From an uncultured Azohydromonas sp. (GTDB taxonomy: Bacteria > Pseudomonadota > Gammaproteobacteria > Burkholderiales > Burkholderiaceae_C), in contig NZ_CALAOH010000252.1 of NCBI RefSeq assembly GCF_937926365.1, forward strand, positions 1 to 50,979: a stretch of 50,979 bases of DNA, read 5' to 3'. Every line of letters begins with the position of its first letter. The stretch's first letter is position 1. A program made the position numbers and the translations under genes. Below the pieces are notes generated by a model. The model ran no database searches and was not told the DNA's origin. It saw only the letters and a list, made by a program, of their open reading frames with translations. Shown in pieces: positions 1 to 8,421 of this stretch.

Positions 1-2780
1 AGCCCACGGCGTACCTGCCGGGCAAGGCTGGCAACAACGGGCTGCCTGGCGTGGCCCAGGCCAGCGGCAACCGCATCACCGGGGTGACGCTGAACAACGG
101 CGCCACCACGGTGACGACGCAGGGCGACTACCTCTTCGGTGAGGTGGTGCGCCCGAACGCCACGGTGACGGTGCGCGTGTTCGAGGACCGGGACGACGAC
201 GGCGCGCTCGATGCGGGCGAAGCCGGCATCGGCGGCGTGGCGCTGCGGCTGACGGGCACGAGCCTGTACGGCGAGGCGGTGGACATCGCCGCCACGGCGG
301 TGGCGGGCGACCTCGGCCGCTACAGCTTCGCCAACGTGCCGCCGTCCGACGCGGCGGGCTACACGATCACGGAGACGCAGCCCACGGCGTACCTGCCGGG
401 CAAGGCCGGCGTCAACGGCCAGCCGGGCACGGCGCAGGCCGGGGGCAACCGCATCAGCGGGGTGACGCTGAACAACGGCGCCACCACGGTGACGACGCAG
501 GGCGACTACCTCTTCGGTGAGGTGGTGCGCCCGAACGCCACGGTGACGGTGCGCGTGTTCGAGGACCGGGACGACGACGGCGCGCTCGATGCGGGCGAAG
601 CCGGCATCGGCGGCGTGGCGCTGCGGCTGACGGGCACGAGCCTGTACGGCGAGGCGGTGGACATCGCCGCCACGGCGGTGGCGGGCGACCTCGGCCGCTA
701 CAGCTTCGCCAACGTGCCGCCGTCCGACGCGGCGGGCTACACCATCACGGAGACCCAGCCGGTAACGTACCTGCCGGGCAAGGCCAACGTGAACGGGCAG
801 CCGGGCAAGGCGCAGCCTGACGGCAACGTCATCACCGGCGTGCTGGTGAACACCGGTGACACGGTGGTGACGACGCTGGGCGACTACCACTTCGGCGAGA
901 AGCGCATCGAGCGCTCCACGCTCAGTGGCCGCGTCTGGCGCGACTCCAACCACAACCGCGTGTTCGAACCGAACGAGCCGGCCATGGGCGGCTGGACGGT
1001 GCAGTTGGTAGCCTGCGACGACGGCAGCACGAGTTGCACGTCCACGGGCTTCCTGGTGAAGGCCTCGACCATCACCGCGGCCGACGGCACCTACCGCCTG
1101 ACGGACATTCCGCCGGGCAAGTACCAGCTGCGCTTCCGCAACCCGGCCGGGCTGATCGTCGGCGGCGTGTGGCCCACCGACCCGTACCTCAACACCGGTG
1201 CCAACGCACCCAAGGCGGGCATGGCCTGGATCGACCTCGACCAGGGCCTGCCGGTGGAGGTGATCAACCAGGACCTGCCGCTGGACCCGAGTGGCATCGT
1301 GTACGACAGCCGCACCGTTGACCCGGTGGCCGGCGCCACCGTGCGCTTCAGCGGCCCCGGTGGCTTCAATGCGGCCGCGCACCTGCTCGCGGGCACGGAC
1401 ACGGTGGTCACGGACGCCACGGGCCTCTACCAGTTCTTCTTCCTGCCGGGCGCGCCCGCAGGCACCTACACGCTCAGCGTCACGCCGCCGGCGGATTACC
1501 GGAACTCGGTGGATTACCCGGCCGAGGACGGGGCGCTGAACATGAGCGACTGCACCAACGCCAGGGGCGAGGTGGTGGACGCCAACACCGCGACGCCTTG
1601 CGAGGTGTCGCCGCAGCAGCAGCCCACGTCGCCCTTGCCCAGGTACTTCCTGAGCTTCGCGTACCCGGGTGTCGATGCCCAGGGCCAGCACATGGGGCAG
1701 GCGGTGGTGAACAACCACATCCCGCTGGACCCGCTGGTGTTGAACGACACGCTCATCGTGTTGAACAAGACCACGCCCAAGCTGACGGTGAAGAAGGGCG
1801 AGCCGGTGCCTTACAGCATCAGCGCCCGCTACACCGGGCCGATGCCGCTGGGCAGCGTGACGCTGGTGGACACCCTGCCGCCGGGCTTCAAGTACCTGGA
1901 GGGTTCGCTCACCGTGCAGCCGGTGGTCAACGGCCAGCCCGTGGGCACGCCGCAGCCGGCGCGCGCGGTGGTCCAGGGACGCCAGCTGCAGCTGCAGGAC
2001 CAGGGTTTCACGGTCAACGAAACCAAGAAGATCCAGATGGTCCTGGCCGTGGGCATGGGTGTGGGCGAAGGGGAGTACGTCAACAGCGTCGTGGCGCGCC
2101 GCGGCAGCACCGACGTCTCCAACACCGCCACCGCCAGCGTGCGCGTGGTGCCCGACGCGCTGCTGGACTGCACGGACGTCATCGGCAAGGTCTACGACGA
2201 CCGCAACGCCAACGGCGTGCAGGACGACGGCGAGCCCGGGCTGCCCAACGTGCGCATCGCCACGGTCAACGGCCTGCTGGTGAGCACCGACGCGGAAGGC
2301 CGCTACCACATCGCCTGCGTGGCGGTGCCCAAGGAGGGCACGGGCTCCAACCTGGTGCTCAAGCTCGACGAGCGCACGCTGCCCTCGGGCTACCGCGTCA
2401 CGTCGGAGAACCCGGCGTCCGAGCGCATCACCCGCGGCAAGGCGGTGAAGGTGAACTTCGGCGCCACGGTGCACCGCGTGGTGCGGCTGGCGCTGCAGTC
2501 GGCGGCCTTCGCCGAGGGCGCGGCCACGCTCAAGGCCGAGCACGAGGCGCGGCTGGCGCAGGTGATCGAGGCGCTGGAGGCCCGGCCCTCCATCGTGCGC
2601 GTGGCCTACGAGGCCGCCGCCGGCGAGGACGCCGCGCTGGGCGAGGCGCGTGTGGCGGCCGTGCGCCAGGCCTTGCTGGAGCGCTGGAAGGCGCACGGCC
2701 GGGCCAAGGGCCTGGCCTTGTTCAACCTGGATGTCGAGGTCGAGCGCGTGCCGGCCTCCACCACGCCCACGCGGCGCTGA
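1..2780 (+). CDS. SdrD-B/DUF11 repeat surface protein with OmpA-like C-terminus (5' end missing)
   Basis: The reading frame is open at the left edge, so the true start lies outside the window; about 925 residues are visible. In order they show SdrD-B-like repeats (motif DxxxDGxxDxGExGIxGV, each unit 126 aa), a further SdrB-like unit near nt 900-1150 (DSNHNRVFEPNEP), a Cna-B-like beta-sandwich near nt 1290-1560, a DUF11-type domain near nt 1780-2150 (VTLVDTLPPGFKYLEG), another SdrB unit (DDRNANGVQDDGEPGLP), and a C-terminal OmpA-like segment from about nt 2490 to the end. Such proteins are normally large, extended, cell-surface or secreted adhesin-like molecules, and the D-rich loops usually bind calcium. 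The stop is 17 bases upstream of the start of the next gene, an OmpA/beta-barrel protein, so the two are probably co-transcribed and act together. No enzymatic domain was seen. The family assignment is firm; the adhesive role is inference. Confidence 0.85.
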   Translation, partial: PTAYLPGKAGNNGLPGVAQASGNRITGVTLNNGATTVTTQGDYLFGEVVRPNATVTVRVFEDRDDDGALDAGEAGIGGVALRLTGTSLYGEAVDIAATAVAGDLGRYSFANVPPSDAAGYTITETQPTAYLPGKAGVNGQPGTAQAGGNRISGVTLNNGATTVTTQGDYLFGEVVRPNATVTVRVFEDRDDDGALDAGEAGIGGVALRLTGTSLYGEAVDIAATAVAGDLGRYSFANVPPSDAAGYTITETQPVTYLPGKANVNGQPGKAQPDGNVITGVLVNTGDTVVTTLGDYHFGEKRIERSTLSGRVWRDSNHNRVFEPNEPAMGGWTVQLVACDDGSTSCTSTGFLVKASTITAADGTYRLTDIPPGKYQLRFRNPAGLIVGGVWPTDPYLNTGANAPKAGMAWIDLDQGLPVEVINQDLPLDPSGIVYDSRTVDPVAGATVRFSGPGGFNAAAHLLAGTDTVVTDATGLYQFFFLPGAPAGTYTLSVTPPADYRNSVDYPAEDGALNMSDCTNARGEVVDANTATPCEVSPQQQPTSPLPRYFLSFAYPGVDAQGQHMGQAVVNNHIPLDPLVLNDTLIVLNKTTPKLTVKKGEPVPYSISARYTGPMPLGSVTLVDTLPPGFKYLEGSLTVQPVVNGQPVGTPQPARAVVQGRQLQLQDQGFTVNETKKIQMVLAVGMGVGEGEYVNSVVARRGSTDVSNTATASVRVVPDALLDCTDVIGKVYDDRNANGVQDDGEPGLPNVRIATVNGLLVSTDAEGRYHIACVAVPKEGTGSNLVLKLDERTLPSGYRVTSENPASERITRGKAVKVNFGATVHRVVRLALQSAAFAEGAATLKAEHEARLAQVIEALEARPSIVRVAYEAAAGEDAALGEARVAAVRQALLERWKAHGRAKGLALFNLDVEVERVPASTTPTRR
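3..836 (+). repeat. In-frame tandem repeat, 378-bp period
   Basis: Equivalent codons recur at 3, 381 and 759, giving a 378-bp (126-codon) period. The stretch 81-364 is identical base for base to 459-742 (284 bp); divergence begins at 743 and the copy starting at 759 is clearly different. The array continues leftwards out of the window. Identity at third codon positions indicates recent duplication or gene conversion, so copy number may vary between strains and be miscounted in short-read assemblies. Confidence 0.95.
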
Positions 2781-2797
2781 GCGGTGGAGCACACGCG

Positions 2798-5700
2798 ATG
2801 AAAACCTTCCCTGGCTTCCGTCCCGCCCCTGGCATGACGACTGTTCTCCTGCGCCAAGCGGCGCTGCCCCTGGCCGTGGCCGGCGCCTGCCTGGCCATCG
2901 GCCTGGCGGCCCGGGCCGCCGAGGCCACCGAGGCCGATAGCGACAAGGAAAACTGCTCCGCGCAGTCGCGCGGCCGTTTCGAGGACCGCTGCGCCGCCGA
3001 TGCGCGCGCCGTCGAGATCGACGCCCTGGACCACGTGCCCGCCTCCAGCGAGCGCGAGCTGCCCCGGCTCACCGTGATCCTGGGCGACGAGCGCGCGCCG
3101 CGGGTGCAGCGCACCGAGCGCGAGCGCACCGAGCCCGGCGCGCCCGTGCAGCGCAGTGCCCAGCACACGCCGCGCTTCGCCAGCGGCGAGGACCTGCTGC
3201 GCGAGGAGGACCGCGCGCGGCTGGACGCGATCGTGGCGCAGTTGCGCGGCCGCCCGGGACTGCGCTTCGAGATCGTCGGCCACACCGACGTGCAGCGCAT
3301 CTCGCGCGAGCTGCGCCCCCGGTTCCCGGACAACTACGCGCTGGGCCTGTCGCGGGCGCGCCAGGTGGGCCGCTACCTGACGCAGCAGCTGGGACTGCCC
3401 GAGAGCGCCTACCAGGCCGCTTCCAGGGGTCCCGACGAGCCCGTGGCCACGCCGGCCGAGGACCGCGCCAACTGGGCGGCCAACCGCCGCGTCGAGGTGC
3501 GCGTGTACTGGGAGGAGGCTGCCGCTCCGGTCACCGTGAAGGTGGTGGAGGAAAAGCGCGTCGATCCCACCGTGTGCGGCGCGCTCACGGCCCCCGACGC
3601 GGCCGACGTGCCGCTGCGCATCACCGTGGACGGCGAGCCGCTGGACGCCGCCGGCATGTCCAGCGCCGACCACCAGCGCTGCGTGGACGTGCGCCTGGAG
3701 CGCGACCACCTGCGCCTGCAGTACGACAACCTCTCCGCGCCGCGCCGGCTCAACGCCACCGCCTGGCCCGCGCCGGTGGTGCCGGGCGAGACGGTGCACT
3801 TCGCCGGCTACAGCAACTACCGGCTCCATTTCGAGAAGGCGGAGCTGCGCATCTTCAGCGCCGACAGCGCGCTGCAGCCGCAGCTGCTGGCCACCGTGCC
3901 GCTGGACGCCGACCTGCGCGCGCAGTGGCAGGCGCCGGCGGATCTGCTCACGGCCGGCCGCGCCGCGCCGCGGCTGTTCTACCGGCTGCGCGTCTACGAC
4001 CGCGCCGGCCGCTTCGACGAGACCGACGACATCGCGCTGACGCTGGCCGAGCGCCACGTGCCCAGCACCGAGCCCGAGCCCACGCTGGAGCAGCGGCTGC
4101 TGGCCGCCTACGGCGACTCGCGCCTGGCGGTGACCAACATCCCCGTGCGCGGCGGCACCGTCACCGCCAGCGGCGAGGGCATCCGCAAGGACCAGCGCGT
4201 GCGCGCGCTGGGCTTCGACGTGCCCGTGGACCTCGACGGCAAGTTCGCGCTGCAGCAGCTGGTGCCGCGGCAGGTCAGCAGCGGCGAGATCGCCGTGATC
4301 GACGCCGATGGCCGCGAGCAGGTCTACCGCCGCGACTTCGAGCTGCCCAAGTCGGACTTCTTCTTCGTCGGCCAGGCCGACCTCACGCTGGGCCGCGACC
4401 GCACCAGCGGCCCGGCGGCGCTGGTCACGGGCGAGAAGAACCGCTACCAGAACGACGTCTGGAGCGAGGGCCGCATCGCCTTCTACGGCAAGGGCGCGCT
4501 CGACGAGCGCTGGAACCTCACGGCCAGCGTCGATACCGAGGAGCGCGCGCTCAAGGACCTGTTCAAGAACCTCGACCGCAAGGACCCCGCCTCGCTGTTC
4601 CGCCGCATCGACCCGGTGGACAGCTGGGGCACCTTCGGCGACGACTCCACCACCATCGAGGACGCGCCCACCCAGGGCCGCATGTACCTGCGCGTGGACG
4701 ACGGCCGCTCGCACGCGATGTGGGGCAACTACAAGCTCGCGCTGGGCCAGGAAACCACGCTGGCGCAGGTCAACCGCGGGCTCTACGGCCTGCACGGGCG
4801 CTTCGTGGGCGAGGACTCCACGGTGTTCGGCGAGGCCCGGGTGCGCGTGGACCTCTACGCCGCCGAGCCCGGCACGCTGGCCGCGCGCGAGGAGTTCCGC
4901 GGCACGGGCGGCTCGCTGTACTACCTGCGCCACCAGGACCTGAGCCGCGGCGCGGAGAAGGCCTACGTCGAGATCCGCGACCGCGACTCCGGGCTGGTGC
5001 TGCAGCGCCGCGCGCTCATCCCCGGCACCGACTACGAGGTGGACTACCTGCAGGGCCGGCTGCTGCTGACCTCGCCGCTGGCGAGCACGGCCGAGGCCGG
5101 CGCGCTGCTGGCCAGCGTGGGCGGCTACGCCGGCCAGCCGGTGTACCTGGTGGTGGACTACGAGTACGCGCCGCTGACCTCGCTGGACACGATGGCCGTG
5201 GGCGGCCGCGTGTCCTGGTGGGCCAATGACCACCTGCGCCTGGGCGTCACGGCCTCGCGCCAGGACCAGACCGGCGGCGACCAGCGCCTGGCCGGCGTGG
5301 ACCTGACGCTGCGCAAGACCGAGCTGAGCTACGTCAAGGTCGAGGGCGCGCGCAGCAAGGGCCCGGGCACCATGACGCTGGAGTCGCTGGACGGCGGCTT
5401 CAGCTTCGGCGGCGCGGTGCTGCCCGACGGCACCGTGGGCGCCAACGCCTGGCGCGTGGAAGGCCAGGCCGAGCTGCGCGACTTCGACCTGGCCGCCGGC
5501 GGCCGGGTCGCGGCCTACGCGCAGCAGCGCGGCGCGGGCTTCTCCGCGCCGGGGCAGATCGCCACCAACGAGACGCGCCAGGCCGGCGTCAGTGTCACGG
5601 CGCCGGTGGGCGAGCGCACCGAGGTGCGCGTGAAGGCCGACCACAAGGACGAGGTGCGCGGCTACGACACCGACGCCGCCGAGGCGCAGGTGAGCCACCG

Positions 5701-7099
5701 CCTGGACGAGCACTGGACGCTCAGCGGCGGCGCGCGGCTGGACCGCAAGAGCACCGACGCGCTCAACACCTCGCCGCTGCTGCCCACCGTGGGCGTGGTG
5801 GAGGGCGAGCGCACCGACGCAGTGGTCAAGGTGGACTACGCCAGCACCGAGGGCTGGAGCCTCTACGGTTTCGCGCAGAAGACGCTCAAGGCCACCGGCA
5901 CGCGGCTGGACAACGACCGCCTGGGCGTGGGCGCGAGCTACCAGGTCAACGACCGGCTCGGCCTCAAGGGCGAGGTGTCGGGCGGCGACGGCGGCACCGG
6001 GGGCCGCGCGGGCGTGGACTACCGGCTCGACGACCGCACCAACCTCTACATGACCTACGTGCGCGACACGGGCCGCACCGACGAGACCCTGGCCGCGCGC
6101 GGCGGGGTGCTGGTGGGCGGCGTGAAGTCGCGCGTGGCCGACGGGCTCAACGTGTACTCCGAGCAGCGCCAGACCACCGGCGCGCAGGCCGGGCTGGTCA
6201 GCGCCTACGGGCTGCAGTGGGCGCCCGACGAGCGCTGGACGCTGGGCGTCACGGCGGAGAAGGGCCGCCTGGAGTTGGAGAACGCCGGCGAGCTCAAGCG
6301 CGAGGCGCTGGGCATGACGGTGGGCTACGTGCGCGACGGCCTGCGCTACACCGGCGGCGCCGAGACCCGGCGCGACGCCAGCGGGCTGGAGACGCGGCGC
6401 AGCTGGCTGCTCAAGAACGCCTTCACGCTCAGGAACGGCACCGACGGGCGCTGGCTGGGCAAGCTCAACTGGGCCGACAGCGACAGCAGCACCGGCGCGC
6501 TGGCCGCCGCCAAGTACACCGAGGCGATGCTGGGCTACGCCTGGCGCCCGGTGGCCAACGACCGGCTCAACGTGCTGGCCAAGTACACCTGGCTGCACGA
6601 CCTGTCCTCGCCCGGGCAGCTCAGCCCGTCCAGCGCCACGGCCGCCGGCACCACCGGCCCCGTCACCAGCATCGGCACGCTGCCCGTGGCCACCGGCTAC
6701 GGCGTGGACTACCAGCAGCGCAGCCAGGTGGTGGCGGTGGACCTGACCTACGACCTCAGCGCGCGCTGGAGCGTGGGTGGCAAGCTCGCGCGCCGCGTGG
6801 GCGAGTTGCGCTCCAGCCGCGACGACAGCGCCGCCTGGTTCAAGAGCACGGCGGACCTGGCCATCCTGCGGGTGGACTGGAAGGTGGTGCGCCAGTGGGA
6901 CTGGCTGGTGGAGCTGCGCACGCTGCGCGCCGCGGAGCTGTCCGAGCGCAAGAGCGGTTTCCTGACCGCCGGCTACTACCACGTCAACGAGAACCTGAAG
7001 GTGGGCGTCGGCTACAACTTCACGGACTTCTCCGACAACCTCACCGACCTGAGCTACCGCAGCCGCGGCGTGTTCCTCAACGTGCTGGGCAAGTTCTGA
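2798..7099 (+). CDS. OmpA-domain outer-membrane beta-barrel protein, 1433 aa
   Basis: The chosen ATG at 2798 follows a GTGGAG ribosome site and opens a signal peptide (hydrophobic core LPLAVAGACLAIGLAA, cleavage near ARA-AEA). Residues about 126-240 form an OmpA-like peptidoglycan-binding domain with the GHTD motif, LSRARQVGRYL helix and the terminal NRRVEV arginine. A linker of Ig-like sequence follows. From about residue 517 the protein is a long series of amphipathic beta strands with alternating polar/hydrophobic residues (DERWNLTASVD, DDRTNLYMTYVRD), ending in the C-terminal phenylalanine typical of outer-membrane barrels. The likely role is to anchor or display the upstream SdrD-B/DUF11 protein while holding peptidoglycan. 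This is inferred from adjacency and shared OmpA-like segments, since the family has no established function that I know of. The open frame extends upstream to 1598 inside the previous gene, but that part is out-of-frame shadow. Confidence 0.85.
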   Translation: MKTFPGFRPAPGMTTVLLRQAALPLAVAGACLAIGLAARAAEATEADSDKENCSAQSRGRFEDRCAADARAVEIDALDHVPASSERELPRLTVILGDERAPRVQRTERERTEPGAPVQRSAQHTPRFASGEDLLREEDRARLDAIVAQLRGRPGLRFEIVGHTDVQRISRELRPRFPDNYALGLSRARQVGRYLTQQLGLPESAYQAASRGPDEPVATPAEDRANWAANRRVEVRVYWEEAAAPVTVKVVEEKRVDPTVCGALTAPDAADVPLRITVDGEPLDAAGMSSADHQRCVDVRLERDHLRLQYDNLSAPRRLNATAWPAPVVPGETVHFAGYSNYRLHFEKAELRIFSADSALQPQLLATVPLDADLRAQWQAPADLLTAGRAAPRLFYRLRVYDRAGRFDETDDIALTLAERHVPSTEPEPTLEQRLLAAYGDSRLAVTNIPVRGGTVTASGEGIRKDQRVRALGFDVPVDLDGKFALQQLVPRQVSSGEIAVIDADGREQVYRRDFELPKSDFFFVGQADLTLGRDRTSGPAALVTGEKNRYQNDVWSEGRIAFYGKGALDERWNLTASVDTEERALKDLFKNLDRKDPASLFRRIDPVDSWGTFGDDSTTIEDAPTQGRMYLRVDDGRSHAMWGNYKLALGQETTLAQVNRGLYGLHGRFVGEDSTVFGEARVRVDLYAAEPGTLAAREEFRGTGGSLYYLRHQDLSRGAEKAYVEIRDRDSGLVLQRRALIPGTDYEVDYLQGRLLLTSPLASTAEAGALLASVGGYAGQPVYLVVDYEYAPLTSLDTMAVGGRVSWWANDHLRLGVTASRQDQTGGDQRLAGVDLTLRKTELSYVKVEGARSKGPGTMTLESLDGGFSFGGAVLPDGTVGANAWRVEGQAELRDFDLAAGGRVAAYAQQRGAGFSAPGQIATNETRQAGVSVTAPVGERTEVRVKADHKDEVRGYDTDAAEAQVSHRLDEHWTLSGGARLDRKSTDALNTSPLLPTVGVVEGERTDAVVKVDYASTEGWSLYGFAQKTLKATGTRLDNDRLGVGASYQVNDRLGLKGEVSGGDGGTGGRAGVDYRLDDRTNLYMTYVRDTGRTDETLAARGGVLVGGVKSRVADGLNVYSEQRQTTGAQAGLVSAYGLQWAPDERWTLGVTAEKGRLELENAGELKREALGMTVGYVRDGLRYTGGAETRRDASGLETRRSWLLKNAFTLRNGTDGRWLGKLNWADSDSSTGALAAAKYTEAMLGYAWRPVANDRLNVLAKYTWLHDLSSPGQLSPSSATAAGTTGPVTSIGTLPVATGYGVDYQQRSQVVAVDLTYDLSARWSVGGKLARRVGELRSSRDDSAAWFKSTADLAILRVDWKVVRQWDWLVELRTLRAAELSERKSGFLTAGYYHVNENLKVGVGYNFTDFSDNLTDLSYRSRGVFLNVLGKF

Positions 7100-7140
7100 G
7101 GCCGGGCCGGACTCCCGTTTCGCGGAACAAACGGCGCTGA

Positions 7141-7206
7141 GCCGGCGCGGCGCTTGCGGCGCCGGCGGGCATGATCCGCCCGCCGACCACCCCCGCGGCG
7201 GGGGTG
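7141..7206 (+). terminator. Two GC-rich hairpins after the OMP gene
   Basis: The 201-bp gap before the SDR gene holds two hairpins. One pairs GCCGGCGC at 7141-7148 with GCGCCGGC at 7159-7166 (10-nt loop). The other pairs CACCCCCG at 7188-7195 with CGGGGGTG at 7199-7206 (3-nt loop). No long T tract follows, so these are probable but unproven transcription stops or RNA-protecting structures. Confidence 0.45.
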
Positions 7207-7300
7207 CCGGTCCTGGGTGAAGCTGTCACGCCGGGACCGGCCTCCGGCATGGCGCCGGGCGGGCCGGCATATGGCATCGCTCAACCGTTGGAAGTCACTC

Positions 7301-8083
7301 ATGGATCTTGGAATTAGCGGACGCTGGGCGCTGGTGTGCGCCGCCAGCAAGGGCCTGGGCAAGGGCTGCGCGCAAGCGCTGGCGCGGGAGGGCGTCAATG
7401 TCGTCATCACCGCGCGCGGCGCCGAGGCACTGGAGCGCACGGCCGCGGAGCTGCGCGCGCTGGCGCCGGGCGTGGAGGTGCGCGCGGTGGCCGGGGACAT
7501 CACCACGGCCGAGGGCCGCGCGGCGGCGCTGGCGGCCTGCCCGCAGGTGGACATCCTGGTCAACAACGCCGGCGGGCCGCCGCCGGGAGATTTCCGCGAC
7601 TGGGACCGCGAAGCCTGGATCCGCGCGCTGGACGCCAACATGCTCACGCCCATCGAGCTGATGAAGGCGGTGGTGGACCCGATGATGGGGCGCGGCTGGG
7701 GCCGCGTCGTCAACATCACCTCCGCAGCGGTGAAGGCGCCCATCGACATCCTGGGCCTGTCCAACGGCGCGCGCAGCGGGCTCACCGGCTTCGTGGCCGG
7801 GCTGGCGCGCAAGACCGTGGCGCGCGGCGTGACCGTCAACAACCTGCTGCCCGGCCCCTTCGACACCGACCGGCTGCGCCAGACCATGCAGGGCGCCGCG
7901 GCACAGAGCGGGCGCGGCATCGAGGAGATCGCCCAGGCCCGCCGCGCCCAGAACCCGGCCGGGCGCTTCGGCACGGCCGAGGAGTTCGGCGCCGCCTGCG
8001 CCTTCCTGTGCAGCGTGCACGCGGGCTACATCACGGGGCAGAACCTGCTCATCGACGGCGGGGCCTATCCGGGCACCTTCTGA
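7301..8083 (+). CDS. Atypical short-chain dehydrogenase/reductase-like protein, 260 aa
   Basis: This is a Rossmann-fold SDR. The nucleotide-binding turn is AASKGLGKG (residues about 14-22), followed by the NNAG motif and the VTVNNLLPGP segment after the active-site helix. Length fits classical SDRs. In the position of the catalytic YxxxK the sequence reads S-N-G-A-R (in GLSNGARSGL), so both the tyrosine and lysine are replaced; the upstream serine region (ITSAA) is kept. Database names such as 3-oxoacyl-ACP reductase would therefore be misleading, because normal hydride transfer with Tyr as acid/base is not expected. I chose the ATG at 7301 because it begins directly with the first beta strand; an in-frame codon at 7217 would add a charged, unlikely leader. 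The gene stands alone between two hairpin regions. Substrate is unknown. Confidence 0.85.
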   Translation: MDLGISGRWALVCAASKGLGKGCAQALAREGVNVVITARGAEALERTAAELRALAPGVEVRAVAGDITTAEGRAAALAACPQVDILVNNAGGPPPGDFRDWDREAWIRALDANMLTPIELMKAVVDPMMGRGWGRVVNITSAAVKAPIDILGLSNGARSGLTGFVAGLARKTVARGVTVNNLLPGPFDTDRLRQTMQGAAAQSGRGIEEIAQARRAQNPAGRFGTAEEFGAACAFLCSVHAGYITGQNLLIDGGAYPGTF

Positions 8084-8107
8084 GTGTCGCTAAGGGCCTG
8101 GCCGGGC

Positions 8108-8132
8108 CGCGCGGGTCCTGAGAGCCCGCGCG
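8108..8132 (+). terminator. Hairpin terminator after the SDR gene
   Basis: CGCGCGGG at 8108-8115 pairs perfectly with CCCGCGCG at 8125-8132 around a 9-nt loop, 25 bases after the SDR stop. There is no strong T tract, as is common in GC-rich genomes. Confidence 0.5.
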
Positions 8133-8170
8133 ATACCCGGCGTGTGGAGTCCGTGGCAGCTTCCGATGAT

Positions 8171-8199
8171 TTGTGGAGTTGTCTCAATTTTTTAGTAAT
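8171..8199 (+). promoter_or_regulatory. Candidate promoter of the RTX/type I secretion operon
   Basis: The 338-bp gap before the RTX gene contains one sharply AT-rich island (about 8165-8215). Within it TTGTGG (8171-8176) and AGTAAT (8194-8199) are separated by 17 bases, a weak sigma-70 match. If correct, the transcript has a leader of roughly 215 nt. The rest of the gap shows no other feature apart from a short CCGCGG inverted repeat near 8285-8305. Confidence 0.3.
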
Positions 8200-8421
8200 T
8201 GTTAAGAACTACACTGCCGGCGCGTCGCTCGGCAGGGATGTCATTTGTCTCCTGCATGGGGGCAGAGAGGGGAACTTCCAATCCCGCGGCACTGCTCCGC
8301 GGCGGTCTGCGTGACCTGAACGCGCTCTTGTCCGGCCATTGGCTGCGTCAAGCAGCGGCCTGCGTGGCCGATGTCTGCTGCAGCGACGCTCATCCACACA
8401 AACAAATTGATAGGGGTGTTC

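Noticed and set aside
2606..6982. Very long open frame (about 1458 codons) on the minus strand opposite the OMP gene
   Set aside because: It is an antisense shadow of a GC-rich gene; the translation is His/Ala/Arg/Gly-rich low complexity with no domain, while the plus strand has clear OmpA and barrel features.
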